DNA of 16,515 bases. It comes from Pseudomonadota bacterium. Lineage in GTDB: Bacteria > Pseudomonadota > Gammaproteobacteria > Xanthomonadales > Xanthomonadaceae. The position numbers and the translations under genes are program-made. Shown here piece after piece: positions 1 to 7,814 of the stretch. Under the pieces are notes generated by a model. That model worked only from the letters and a program-made list of their open reading frames with translations. It had not been told where the DNA came from and did not search any database. Numbering within the stretch: the first letter of the stretch is position 1; the number at the start of each line of letters is the position of its first letter. Where the stretch lies: NCBI GenBank assembly GCA_023423605.1, contig JAFAFF010000285.1:1-16515 (forward strand), in the 5' to 3' direction.

Positions 1-2
1 GC

Positions 3-2060
3 ATGTCCGAGCGCCTGCGGCTTGCGGGGCCGGAAACGCCGTTGGCTGCCAGCGGCTCCTCGCTTGCTGCAGGCAATGGCACCGGGGTGTTGGACAGGCG
101 TCTGCCGTGGGACGCCACGGGTGATCATCCGCATGCCGTCGAAATCCTGTCAGCGCCGCTCAGTGCATGGCCGCTGGGCGGTGCCATGGCAGCACGCGGG
201 CGCGGCGGCGGACGGGGAAAGGCCCAGGCACCGGCGCCGGGCCACCGTCATCGCCACGGACATAAAGCGCGCGCGCATGCCACGGCAGGAAAATCGTCGT
301 CCTCGACCGGAAGGCGCGTGCAGATCAATCGCCGGCATGGTGCATACGCAAGTGATGCTGACCGGCCCAGGGATTATCGAGGCGCGCGCGGGAATCATGC
401 GGCACGCAATCCCACCGCCATGTCCGGGCATGGTGAAGGGCAGAAGGAATCCCTGCAGTCTCCACTCTCGCATTCCTCGAACAAGGCCTTGCGGGACAGC
501 AGCAGGACGTTCGACCACGACCGCAACCGTTACGTGCAGCGTGGGCCGGGTTCCCAGCACGGCCATGGGCTCCCGCCGGCACGGATAAAGGCCACGCCTT
601 CGCAGGTGGCGGCCGGTGGCTCGGCGCTGGATGCTTCAGGGTGCGAGGCAGCGGCTCGGGATCGACATGCCCCCACAGGTGCCGCACTGCACTGCGTCAC
701 CTTCAATGACGTGACAAGGACGCTCGACGAGGTGAGGAGGGCAGGTCACCGCCATTCGCTTCCACGCTTCTGCATGCATCCCAACGCAGCCGGCGTGTTC
801 ACCGCCATCTTCGATGGGGCAGGCGGGCTGCACTGGAACTCGGGACACTGGATGGTGACGCATACCATCCACGAGCGCGTCCATGAGCCGTTGCGGGCGG
901 TGGGGATATGGAAGTCGGACATCAATGCACATCAGCCCTCGCCCGTGGTCTCGACAGGTTCCACCCTTGGCAATGACACCCTGTTCTCGGTGGCGACGAT
1001 TTCGAGCAGCGCGTCGCTGGCGCAGGAGACAACGGACGAACAGGATCCGCGCTACCTGCCGCGAAACACCTTCCGCCTGATGAAATACATCGATGCCAAC
1101 GGCAGTGTGCGCCTGTACATGGCGTACTTCATCTGCCGCGACGTACCAGGCGAACGGGGCCTGAAGGCAGGTTTCCTGCCCCTGCATCACGCGCGCGGCG
1201 CGCAGGCAACGATGCATGACATGACCCGGAACCTGACGATCACCACCGATTCGTTGGCCACGCTTGCGGACGTTATCGAGACCATTACCGGACTCACTCA
1301 CCATGTCGCGGCCAGGCCTGTCCATGACGATGAATTCGATGACATCCAGGTCGAATGGGCGCTGCCTCTGCTGGTTGACGAAGACACGTTGTCGGCGGAC
1401 CCGCCTCACGCATCTATTCCCTACGATGCCGGACTGGAACTGTTTCCGGTTTCGCGCATCAAGGATCCGGACAACGACCGGGAATTGTTGCTGTACCGGA
1501 ACAGTTTCATCCTGGTCGGCCACGAGATTCTCTACGCCGATGCCGAAGGCAGGACCGGCACGCTTGTGTTCGGCTATCCACGTGGCGATGGAGGGCCCTC
1601 CGTGCTGTATGGTCTCGGCGACGGCCATGAAGCGTTCGCGCGGCGTCAGGGTCTGGAGATCGGTAGGGAATACCGGGTCGAGGACGTCATTGCACAACTG
1701 GATCTCAGGGGCATGTTCGCCATGCCCGCCCGCGATTCACACGAATCGTCAACGGAGGCCAGCGTGCGCAGCGTTCCGGCCGAACCTGCGGAGCCCGCCG
1801 ATGACCGCATGCTGCTGCCATCGTCCTTCCGGTTCGAAGCCGGAAAGGTACGTTTCCGCGATCACGCGGGTCGCCTTGGCACACTGGCCTTCGATAAAGC
1901 AGCCACCAGCGCGGTGCCCGGCTACCGGCTCCAGGAAAACCAGGAAGCGCTTGACCTGATCCTGGCGGAGCGCCTCCTCCTCCAGCAGGGCTTTGCATAT
2001 TCCGAGGAGGACATCATCAAGCGGCTCAATGACGAAGGGTTCGTACGCATCAGCGATTGA
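3..2060 (+). CDS. Hypothetical protein with low-complexity N-terminus and two related C-terminal modules; 5' end uncertain
   Basis: I do not recognise this protein and assign no function. The frame is open from the left edge, so the 685-residue start at base 3 is only the first ATG visible; the gene may begin outside the window or further in (for example the ATG at 420). Residues 1 to about 215 are rich in Gly, His, Arg, Ser and Ala and look disordered, with weak third-position GC bias. From about residue 225 the composition becomes that of a folded protein. Residues about 494-570 and 600-680 look like two copies of one module: each has a Ser-Phe near its start, a G-R-x-G-T-L-x-F strand, and ends in a Glu-Asp-(Val/Ile)-Ile-x3-Leu helix followed by Gly and Phe. 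No signal peptide or membrane segment is seen. A disordered N-terminus before a folded part also occurs in secreted effectors, but that is only a guess. The antisense frame at 636-1697 looks like a shadow. Confidence 0.6.
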   Translation: MSERLRLAGPETPLAASGSSLAAGNGTGVLDRRLPWDATGDHPHAVEILSAPLSAWPLGGAMAARGRGGGRGKAQAPAPGHRHRHGHKARAHATAGKSSSSTGRRVQINRRHGAYASDADRPRDYRGARGNHAARNPTAMSGHGEGQKESLQSPLSHSSNKALRDSSRTFDHDRNRYVQRGPGSQHGHGLPPARIKATPSQVAAGGSALDASGCEAAARDRHAPTGAALHCVTFNDVTRTLDEVRRAGHRHSLPRFCMHPNAAGVFTAIFDGAGGLHWNSGHWMVTHTIHERVHEPLRAVGIWKSDINAHQPSPVVSTGSTLGNDTLFSVATISSSASLAQETTDEQDPRYLPRNTFRLMKYIDANGSVRLYMAYFICRDVPGERGLKAGFLPLHHARGAQATMHDMTRNLTITTDSLATLADVIETITGLTHHVAARPVHDDEFDDIQVEWALPLLVDEDTLSADPPHASIPYDAGLELFPVSRIKDPDNDRELLLYRNSFILVGHEILYADAEGRTGTLVFGYPRGDGGPSVLYGLGDGHEAFARRQGLEIGREYRVEDVIAQLDLRGMFAMPARDSHESSTEASVRSVPAEPAEPADDRMLLPSSFRFEAGKVRFRDHAGRLGTLAFDKAATSAVPGYRLQENQEALDLILAERLLLQQGFAYSEEDIIKRLNDEGFVRISD

Positions 2061-2116
2061 GGCCGGGCCGCTCCGGCACCCCTGCCAGTGGAGCACCTTT
2101 CGATATTCCAAAAGTA

Positions 2117-2130
2117 TCGATCCGGATCGA
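2117..2130. promoter_or_regulatory. Perfect 14-bp palindrome upstream of the MFS gene
   Basis: TCGATCCGGATCGA reads the same on both strands. It lies in the 152-bp gap between the hypothetical gene and the MFS transporter, about 80 bp before the chosen transporter start. It could be an operator, but a perfect 14-mer can also arise by chance in GC-rich DNA. I see no convincing -35/-10 pair around it. Confidence 0.3.
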
Positions 2131-2212
2131 ACAGGTTATGGATCGACTCGGTTGGCGGATCTACTCTGGACAGGTCTTCCACCAGCGACCGCGCCTGCGG
2201 CCGAAACGATCA

Positions 2213-3481
2213 ATGAACGGCGACACCGCGGCCATCGAACGCCGCATCCCCTCTGCGGAAGCGTCCATCGACATTGCTTCGTCGGACCGGATCGAGCAGG
2301 GTACCCCCGCCTTCCGGCGTACGGCGGTGGCATTGTTCCTCACTGGGTTTTCCACCTTCGGGCTGTTGTATACCGTGCAGCCGCTGTTGCCGGAATTCAG
2401 CCGTCACTTCGGCGTGTCAGCGGCCAACAGTGCACTGTCGCTGTCGCTGAGCACCGGCCTGCTGGCGGTGATGATGCTGGTCGCCGGCCTGGTTTCCGAC
2501 CGCTTCGGTCGCCGCAACGTCATGATCATCGCGTTGCTGGCTTCCACCCTGCTGTCCGCGGCCAGCGCGCTGGTGGATGACTGGGCGATGCTGCTGCTGT
2601 TGCGCGCGCTGCTGGGCGTTGCCCTGAGCGGCGTGCCCGCCGTGGCGATGACCTATCTGGTTGAAGAGATGGACAGCCGTGCGATGGGCCTGGCGATGGG
2701 ACTGTACATCGGCGGCAACGCGATCGGTGGCATGAGCGGGCGCTTGATCGCTGGTATCGTCGCCGACCACTGGGGCTGGCGGTTCGGCATCGGTGCGGTA
2801 ACGTTGATCGCGATATCCAGCACCATTCTGTTGTGGGTGCAGCTGCCGCCATCGCGTCACTTCCAGCGCCGTCGCGGCGGTCTGCGCCAATTGCCTTCGC
2901 GTTGGCGCGCACTGTTCGCCGATGCCGGGCTGCCGTGGCTGTTCGCCACCGCCTTTCTGCTGATGGGCGTGTTCGTCACGCTGTACAACTACCTGGGTTA
3001 TCACCTGCTGGCGCCGCCGTACCGTCTCAGCCAGACCGTGGTGGGCCTGATCTTCAGCGTGTACCTGGTGGGCACCTTCAGCTCGGCGTGGATGGGGCAA
3101 CAGGCCATCCGCCATGGGCGTGGCCGCGTGCTGTCGATCTGCTACGCGCTGATCGTGCTCGGTATCGTGATGCTGGCATTGCCATGGTTGTGGAGCATGG
3201 CCATCGGCATCGCGCTGGTGACGTTCGGGTTCTTCGGCGGGCATTCGGTGGCCAGCAGCTGGGTAGGCAACCGCGCCGGGCCGATGCGTGCTGAAGCCTC
3301 GGCGCTGTACCTGTTTTCGTACTACCTTGGGTCCAGCGTGCTGGGCGCCATGGGCGGGCTGGCCTACAGCGCCTGGGACTGGCCGGGCGTATGCCTTTTC
3401 ACCGGCACCCTGACGCTGGCAGGTGGTGCCATCGCATGGGGGCTGTGGCGGAATTCCATGATGGGGCGCGGGCTGGATTGA
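2213..3481 (+). CDS. Major facilitator superfamily transporter, YnfM-like
   Basis: This is an inner-membrane secondary transporter of about 422 residues with 12 hydrophobic segments, the usual length for the family (E. coli YnfM is about 417). A hydrophilic N-terminus of about 40 residues precedes the first helix. The MFS motif A loop, G-x-x-S-D-R-F-G-R-R, is at about residues 92-103 between helices 2 and 3, and the T-V-Q-P-L-L-P segment at the end of helix 1 is typical of the YnfM drug/metabolite exporter branch. A basic loop after helix 6 (residues about 215-235) splits the two halves. I chose the ATG at 2213; an in-frame ATG at 2138 is possible, and neither has a strong Shine-Dalgarno. A YnfL-like LysR regulator lies just beyond, on the opposite strand, matching the ynfM-ynfL pairing of enterobacteria, although there the genes are divergent. 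The substrate cannot be told from sequence. Confidence 0.9.
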   Translation: MNGDTAAIERRIPSAEASIDIASSDRIEQGTPAFRRTAVALFLTGFSTFGLLYTVQPLLPEFSRHFGVSAANSALSLSLSTGLLAVMMLVAGLVSDRFGRRNVMIIALLASTLLSAASALVDDWAMLLLLRALLGVALSGVPAVAMTYLVEEMDSRAMGLAMGLYIGGNAIGGMSGRLIAGIVADHWGWRFGIGAVTLIAISSTILLWVQLPPSRHFQRRRGGLRQLPSRWRALFADAGLPWLFATAFLLMGVFVTLYNYLGYHLLAPPYRLSQTVVGLIFSVYLVGTFSSAWMGQQAIRHGRGRVLSICYALIVLGIVMLALPWLWSMAIGIALVTFGFFGGHSVASSWVGNRAGPMRAEASALYLFSYYLGSSVLGAMGGLAYSAWDWPGVCLFTGTLTLAGGAIAWGLWRNSMMGRGLD

Positions 3482-3532
3482 TGTACGGATATGGTACGGT
3501 CGGTTTTTCGGAATCGCACAGGGACGATGTGT

Positions 3533-3661
3533 ATGGGAAGCTGGACCACGATACTGTTTCTGCTGCTGATGACGTTTATTGCTTTGCTCGCGGTCGCGGC
3601 GGCTGTGACCTGGGTGGTCAAACGCGTATGGTATGCAGGAAAGGACAGGCAGCATCGCTAG
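3533..3661 (+). CDS. Small single-pass membrane protein (42 aa)
   Basis: This short gene begins 51 bases after the MFS stop. It encodes about 42 residues: a short polar start, one strongly hydrophobic stretch of roughly 24 residues rich in Leu, Ala, Val and Ile, then a positively charged tail containing V-V-K-R-V-W-Y and ending in R-Q-H-R. The basic C-terminal end predicts an N-out/C-in single-pass topology by the positive-inside rule. An AGGGA Shine-Dalgarno lies about 8 bases before the ATG at 3533, favouring it over the ATG at 3527 (44 residues). It could be co-transcribed with the transporter. The function is unknown, and I do not recognise a named family. Confidence 0.55.
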   Translation: MGSWTTILFLLLMTFIALLAVAAAVTWVVKRVWYAGKDRQHR

Positions 3662-3721
3662 CTGGAAGACTGGCGTTGGGCTGTGCCGAACGCTGGCTGG
3701 CAATCCCACGCCCGCAGCTGC

Positions 3722-3744
3722 GTAGAGCGGGGCTCTGCCCCGCT
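3722..3744 (+). repeat. SMAG-type REP palindrome (single copy)
   Basis: A GTAG tetranucleotide is followed by a hairpin whose arms GCGGGGC and GCCCCGC flank a TCT loop. This is the form of SMAG elements, the abundant short palindromes of Stenotrophomonas maltophilia. It sits between the ends of two convergent genes, where such hairpins can act as bidirectional transcription ends or protect mRNA 3' ends. Confidence 0.85.
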
Positions 3745-3767
3745 GCACGATGAAACCGCATCGGCCG

Positions 3768-4673
3768 CTACGCGAACTCCCCGCGCAGCAACGCAATGAA
3801 GTTGCGGACCAATGGCGTCACGCCTTCGCGGCGCCATGCCAGCTGCACCTCCGAATGCGCGCCACGGTCGGCCAGCGCGACGAAGCAGGCGCCCTCGACC
3901 TGTATATGATTGCACGAGGAGGGCAGGATCGCCGCACCCAGCCCGGCGGCAGCGAGACTGATCAGGGTCGATGCTTCGCCGGCTTCCTGCACGATGCGTG
4001 GAGTGAAGCCCGCCGCTGCACACAAGGCGATCATCTGGTCGTGGATCCCAGCACCGACGCTGCGATGAAAGCCCACGAATGGCTCATGCGCGAACTGCTT
4101 CAATGCCAGCACCGCCGTTGCAGGATCACGCCCGCGCAGCGCCGGATGGTCGCGATGCAGCACCAGCGCTAGAGGATCGGTGAACAGGCTGTGCGCCGCC
4201 AACTCCGGCGGCAGCACGCGCTTGCGGATGATGCCCACGTCCAGCACGTTCTCCAGCAGTGCATCGATCTGCTGCAGGGTGTTCATCTCGCGCAGTTGCA
4301 GGCGCACCTGCGGGAAGCGTTCGCGGTAAGCAAAGATCGCGCGTGGAATCTGCGGTACCAGTGGCGTGGCACGCGTCAGCCCGATACGCAGCTCGCCTAT
4401 TTCCCCGCGCTGCATGCGTTGCACTTCGTCCACCGCTACATCTACCTGCTGCAGGATCATGCGTGCCTTCTGCTGCAGAAGAACGCCTGCGTCGGTGAGC
4501 TGCACGCGGCGGTGGCTGCGCACGAACAGATGCGCGCCGATCAGCTGCTCCAGCTGGCGGATCTGCTGGCTGAGCGGCGGCTGTGACATGCCCAGCCGCT
4601 CGGCGGCCTGGCCGAAATGCAGTGTGTCGGCCACGGCGAGGAAGTAGCGGAGGTGGCGCAGTTCGATGGACAT
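3768..4673 (-). CDS. LysR-family transcriptional regulator, YnfL-like
   Basis: This is a DNA-binding regulator of 301 residues, the normal LysR length. The start at 4673 (M-S-I-E-L-R-H-L-R-Y-F) matches the family N-terminus; the frame is open upstream to 4775, but that extension is Arg/Pro-rich and lacks family character. The winged helix-turn-helix is at about residues 15-60, with A-A-E-R-L-G-M-S-Q-P-P-L-S-Q-Q-I as the core. The periplasmic-binding-like effector domain follows from about residue 90. From memory it resembles E. coli YnfL (same opening residues; R-E-M-N-T-x-x-Q-I in the effector domain; G-E-A segment near the C-terminus). The neighbouring YnfM-like transporter makes it a plausible regulator of that gene, although the two are convergent and share no intergenic promoter. 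The inducer is unknown. Confidence 0.9.
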   Translation of the reverse strand: MSIELRHLRYFLAVADTLHFGQAAERLGMSQPPLSQQIRQLEQLIGAHLFVRSHRRVQLTDAGVLLQQKARMILQQVDVAVDEVQRMQRGEIGELRIGLTRATPLVPQIPRAIFAYRERFPQVRLQLREMNTLQQIDALLENVLDVGIIRKRVLPPELAAHSLFTDPLALVLHRDHPALRGRDPATAVLALKQFAHEPFVGFHRSVGAGIHDQMIALCAAAGFTPRIVQEAGEASTLISLAAAGLGAAILPSSCNHIQVEGACFVALADRGAHSEVQLAWRREGVTPLVRNFIALLRGEFA

Positions 4674-4831
4674 GCAGGCCATTGTAGTGACAGGGCATGC
4701 CGGCCGGAGCGGTGCCCGCCGCATCGATGGCGCTCGTGGATGGCGTGGAGGATCGCGTACAAAGCAGCTTGGCATAATCTGTTTTCGGCAACCGGGAGAG
4801 AATCCCGCGTCTCACCACCGCTGTCGCCGCA

Positions 4832-5797
4832 TCAACGCTCCGAATGCCCGCTCTGGTCGTACTCCCGCGGTGAGAACAACTCCGGCTGGATCAGCTCCAC
4901 GAACGCGCGCGCCTGCGCCGACAATGCCTTTCCGCGCCGCACGATCACCCCGTAGCTGCGCTCCGGAAACCACTCACGCATCGACCGTGCCACCAGCTTG
5001 CCGGGGTCGGCATCGTTCAGGCACAGGGCCGGCACGATGGAAATGCCCATGCCCATCGCCACGTACTGCTTGATGACTTCCCAGCCGCCCACCTCCAGCG
5101 CCACGGTGTAGGGCAGGCGGTGGCGCTGGAACACCTGGTCCACGAGGCGGTAGGTGATCTGTCGTTTGGGCGGCAATACCAGCGGGCACCGTGATATGGC
5201 TTCCAGGCTCAGCTCGCCGCTCGCCAGCGGGTGGTCGCGCGGAATGATCAGCATCTGCTCGAAGCGGTAGGCGGGCGCATAGCTCAGGTCAGCCGGCACA
5301 TCGGTCATCGAGCCCACCGCCAGGTCCGCGGCGTCTTCCCGCAGCAGGTCGGTGCCGTCCGCGCTGATAGCGTTGTGCAGGGTAAGGCGCACGTCCGGGT
5401 GAACCTGCCGGAAGCGTTCGATGATGCGCGGCAGCAGGTAGAGGATGGTCGAGCTGTTGGCGGCGATGTTCAGCTCCCCGGCGTCGAGCCCACTGACCTT
5501 GTCGCGGAATCGCGCCTCCAGGCCGTCCAGGTCCTCCACCAGCGGTTGTGCCATCTCGAACAATACCTGGCCTTCGCGGCTGGGGATCAAGCGGCGTCCG
5601 CTGCGCTCGAACAACCCCACGCCCAGCTCCCGCTCCAGTGCCTGCAGCTGCTGGCTGATGGCCGGCTGGCTGACAAAAAGCGCTTCGGCGGCCCGTGAAA
5701 CCGAGCCCAGGCGTACCGTCTGGCAGAACGCCCGCAGCGGCTTCAGCCGATCGGATTTGTAGGAAAAACGGGGACTTGGCGGCGGACGTGTGGACAT
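4832..5797 (-). CDS. LysR-family transcriptional regulator divergent from aceB
   Basis: This regulator has 321 residues. The ATG at 5797 gives M-S-T-R-P-P-P and a short N-terminal extension before the winged helix; the longer open frame to 5938 overlaps the aceB promoter and start and is rejected. The helix-turn-helix is at about residues 31-56 (G-S-V-S-R-A-A-E-A-L-F-V-S-Q-P-A-I-S-Q-Q), followed by a linker helix and an effector domain. The segment Q-Y-V-A-M-G-M-G-I-S-I-V-P near residue 260 resembles the CysB-like branch. It is transcribed away from aceB, leaving 107 bp between the starts that holds a good inverted repeat. The classic LysR layout suggests it controls aceB-aceA and its own gene. 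Enterobacteria use the unrelated IclR for this job, so the assignment is inference from position. Confidence 0.9.
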   Translation of the reverse strand: MSTRPPPSPRFSYKSDRLKPLRAFCQTVRLGSVSRAAEALFVSQPAISQQLQALERELGVGLFERSGRRLIPSREGQVLFEMAQPLVEDLDGLEARFRDKVSGLDAGELNIAANSSTILYLLPRIIERFRQVHPDVRLTLHNAISADGTDLLREDAADLAVGSMTDVPADLSYAPAYRFEQMLIIPRDHPLASGELSLEAISRCPLVLPPKRQITYRLVDQVFQRHRLPYTVALEVGGWEVIKQYVAMGMGISIVPALCLNDADPGKLVARSMREWFPERSYGVIVRRGKALSAQARAFVELIQPELFSPREYDQSGHSER

Positions 5798-5813
5798 GGC
5801 GTCATGAGTATAA

Positions 5814-5836
5814 GCAAATCTTATGTACAAGATTGC
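5814..5836. promoter_or_regulatory. Candidate LysR operator between the regulator and aceB
   Basis: The arms GCAAATCTT and AAGATTGC are complementary except for one extra A and are separated by ATGTAC. The element also contains the T-N11-A shape usual for LysR boxes. It begins 17 bases upstream of the regulator start and overlaps the region where the aceB -35 would lie. This fits autorepression of the regulator and activation of aceB, by inference. Confidence 0.5.
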
Positions 5837-5858
5837 AAAAACTGCTTTGTCAAATAAT
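5833..5858 (+). promoter_or_regulatory. Possible aceB promoter
   Basis: TTGCAA at 5833 could be a -35 and AATAAT at 5853 a -10 (5 of 6 matches to TATAAT). The spacer is only 14 bp, shorter than the normal 16-18, so the promoter is weak by consensus and may need an activator. The -35 overlaps the right arm of the palindrome at 5814-5836. A Shine-Dalgarno GGAG follows at 5893, 8 bases before the ATG. Confidence 0.3.
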
Positions 5859-5904
5859 GCCGCGCATCGCACTGTGGAGACGTACCCAAAACGGAGTCGC
5901 CTCC

Positions 5905-7542
5905 ATGTCTGCCGTCGCTTCCGCCATCCCCGCCACATCGGCCAGGGCCACGCCCGGGATCGCCCTCACCACGCAGATCGCCGGGCAATCGGCGCTGCTG
6001 CCGGCGCCGCTGCTGGCCCTGCTGGTGTCCCTGCACCGCGCCGTGGAACCGGACCGGCAGGCGCGGCTGCAGGCGCGACGCGAGCGGCAGGCCTTTTTCG
6101 ATCAGGGCGGCCTGCCGGACTTCCGGGGCGACACCGTGACCATCCGTACCACGGACTGGAAGGTGGCGCCGCTGCCCGCCGCCCTGCAGGACCGCCGCGT
6201 GGAGATCACCGGGCCGACCGATCCGAAGATGGTCATCAATGCCCTGAACTCTGGCGCCAAGGTATTCATGGCCGATTTCGAGGACGCCACTGCACCCACG
6301 TGGCGCAACCTGCTGGCCGGCCAGCAGGCGTTGATCGGCGCCGTGCGCGGTGACCTGGAATTCACCGCACCGGCGACCGATGGCAAGCCGGGCAAGCAGT
6401 ACGCGCTGCGTCCGTTCGAGGAGCAGGCGGTACTGATCGTGCGTCCACGTGGCTGGCATCTGGACGAAAAGCACGTGCTGGTGGATGGACAGCAACTGGC
6501 CGGCGGACTGTTCGATGCCGCCGTATTCGCCTTCCACAATGCCCGCGCATTGCAGGCCAGGGACCGCGGACCATACTTCTACCTGCCCAAGCTGCAGAGC
6601 ATGGAAGAAGCCGCGCTGTGGGAGACCGCGCTGTCGCACATCGAGGGCATGCTCGGCCTGCCGCACGGGCAGATCAAGGTAACCGTGCTCATCGAAACGC
6701 TGCCGGCGGTGTTCGAGATGGACGAGATCCTGCACGCGCTGCGCGACCGTATCGTCGGCCTGAACTGCGGGCGCTGGGATTACATCTTCTCGTACCTGAA
6801 GACCTTCCGTCGCCACGCCGACAAGGTGCTGCCCGAGCGCGGCCAGGTGACCATGACCCAGCCCTTCCTGAAGGCCTATTCGGAGCTGCTGATCCAGACC
6901 TGCCACCGCCGTGGCGCGCATGCGATGGGTGGCATGGCCGCGCAGATCCCGATTGGCCATGATGCCGCCGCCAACGAGCAGGCGATGGCGCGGGTGCGCG
7001 CCGACAAGCTGCGTGAAGTGACCGCTGGCCATGACGGCACGTGGGTCGCGCACCCGGCGCTGATTCCGGTGGCAATGGCGATCTTCGACGAGCACATGCC
7101 TGGCCCGAACCAGCAGCACGTGTTGCGCCAGGACGTAAAGGCAGGCCGCGACTCGCTGATCGCACGGCCGACGGGGTCCATCACCCGCGCCGGTTTTGAA
7201 GGCAACGTCGAGGTGTGCGTGCGTTATCTGGCGGCATGGCTGGACGGCAACGGCTGCGTACCAATCCATCACCTGATGGAAGACGCGGCCACCGCCGAGA
7301 TCAGCCGCAGCCAGCTGTGGCAGTGGCTGCACACCGCCGGGCAGCAGCTGGACGACGGCACCGCCATCGACGCTGCGTTGCTGGATGCCACGCTGGAGCA
7401 GCTGCCGGCACGGCTCGGCGACCGTAGCGCACTGCCCGGTGGCAACCGGGTGGATGAAGCCATCGCGCTGCTGGCCGAGCTGAGCCATGCCGACGAACTT
7501 GATGATTTCCTGACCCTGCCGGCCTACGACCGCCTCGCGTAG
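5905..7542 (+). CDS. aceB: Malate synthase A
   Basis: The enzyme condenses glyoxylate with acetyl-CoA to malate, the second step of the cytosolic glyoxylate shunt, and allows growth on acetate and fatty acids. The protein has 545 residues (E. coli AceB is 533). The family signature G-L-N-C-G-R-W-D-Y-I-F is at residues 285-295, with P-R-G-W-H at 181-185, an acidic M-A-D-F-E-D motif at 122-127, and the A-M-G-G-M-A-A-Q-I-P segment near 340. The ATG at 5905 has a GGAG 8 bases upstream; the open frame further upstream crosses the promoter region. Its TAG stop is part of the GTAG that begins the first REP unit of the downstream array. It is probably co-transcribed with aceA, 272 bp downstream, and controlled by the divergent LysR protein. 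Confidence 0.97.
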   Translation: MSAVASAIPATSARATPGIALTTQIAGQSALLPAPLLALLVSLHRAVEPDRQARLQARRERQAFFDQGGLPDFRGDTVTIRTTDWKVAPLPAALQDRRVEITGPTDPKMVINALNSGAKVFMADFEDATAPTWRNLLAGQQALIGAVRGDLEFTAPATDGKPGKQYALRPFEEQAVLIVRPRGWHLDEKHVLVDGQQLAGGLFDAAVFAFHNARALQARDRGPYFYLPKLQSMEEAALWETALSHIEGMLGLPHGQIKVTVLIETLPAVFEMDEILHALRDRIVGLNCGRWDYIFSYLKTFRRHADKVLPERGQVTMTQPFLKAYSELLIQTCHRRGAHAMGGMAAQIPIGHDAAANEQAMARVRADKLREVTAGHDGTWVAHPALIPVAMAIFDEHMPGPNQQHVLRQDVKAGRDSLIARPTGSITRAGFEGNVEVCVRYLAAWLDGNGCVPIHHLMEDAATAEISRSQLWQWLHTAGQQLDDGTAIDAALLDATLEQLPARLGDRSALPGGNRVDEAIALLAELSHADELDDFLTLPAYDRLA

Positions 7543-7779
7543 AGCGGGGCTCTGCCCCGCTTGCCACAGAGCCCCTGAAGCCGGGCAGAGCCCGGCTCTA
7601 CCCCGCTGCCCAGGAACCACCCACCGCGTAGAGCGGGGCTCTGCCCCGCTTGCCACAGATCCCCTGCAGCCGGACAGAGCCCGGCTCTACCCCGCTGCCC
7701 AGGAACCACCCACCACGTAGAGCGGGGCTTTGCCCCGCTTGCCACAGATCCCCTGCAGCCGGGCAGAGCCCGGCTCTAC
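7539..7779. repeat. Tandem array of three SMAG REP dimers, 89-bp period
   Basis: Each unit is a forward SMAG hairpin (GTAGAGCGGGGC, loop, GCCCCGCT), a linker of about 20 bp (TGCCACAGA(G/T)CCCCTG), and an inverted SMAG hairpin ending in CTAC. Units begin at 7539, 7628 and 7717, an exact 89-bp spacing; each dimer spans about 63 bp and the 26-bp spacer CCCGCTGCCCAGGAACCACC... links one to the next. Differences are few: a TTT loop in unit 3, CCGGAC for CCGGGC in unit 2, and a GA/CA change in the linkers. The array fills most of the gap between aceB and aceA. Six stable hairpins in the mRNA could separate the stability or expression of the two genes. Confidence 0.9.
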
Positions 7780-7814
7780 AACGGCACCAAACCCTCAACG
7801 AACTGGAGAACGCC

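Noticed and set aside
636..1697. Minus-strand frame of 353 residues opposite the first gene
   Set aside because: Its translation is Arg/Gln/Val-rich with no family pattern, while the plus strand shows an internal protein repeat and better codon bias.
2417..3796. Minus-strand frame of 459 residues opposite the MFS gene
   Set aside because: It is the His/Gln/Arg-rich mirror of a hydrophobic transporter and is not protein-like.
5821..7656. Minus-strand frame of 611 residues opposite aceB
   Set aside because: The plus strand encodes an unmistakable malate synthase; this frame is its antisense shadow and runs through the REP array.
7539..7779. CRISPR array
   Set aside because: The 89-bp period consists of palindromic SMAG dimers with conserved spacers, not short repeats with unique spacers.
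7650..7814. In-frame N-terminal extension of aceA
   Set aside because: It only translates REP hairpins; the ATG at 7815 has a Shine-Dalgarno and matches the family start.
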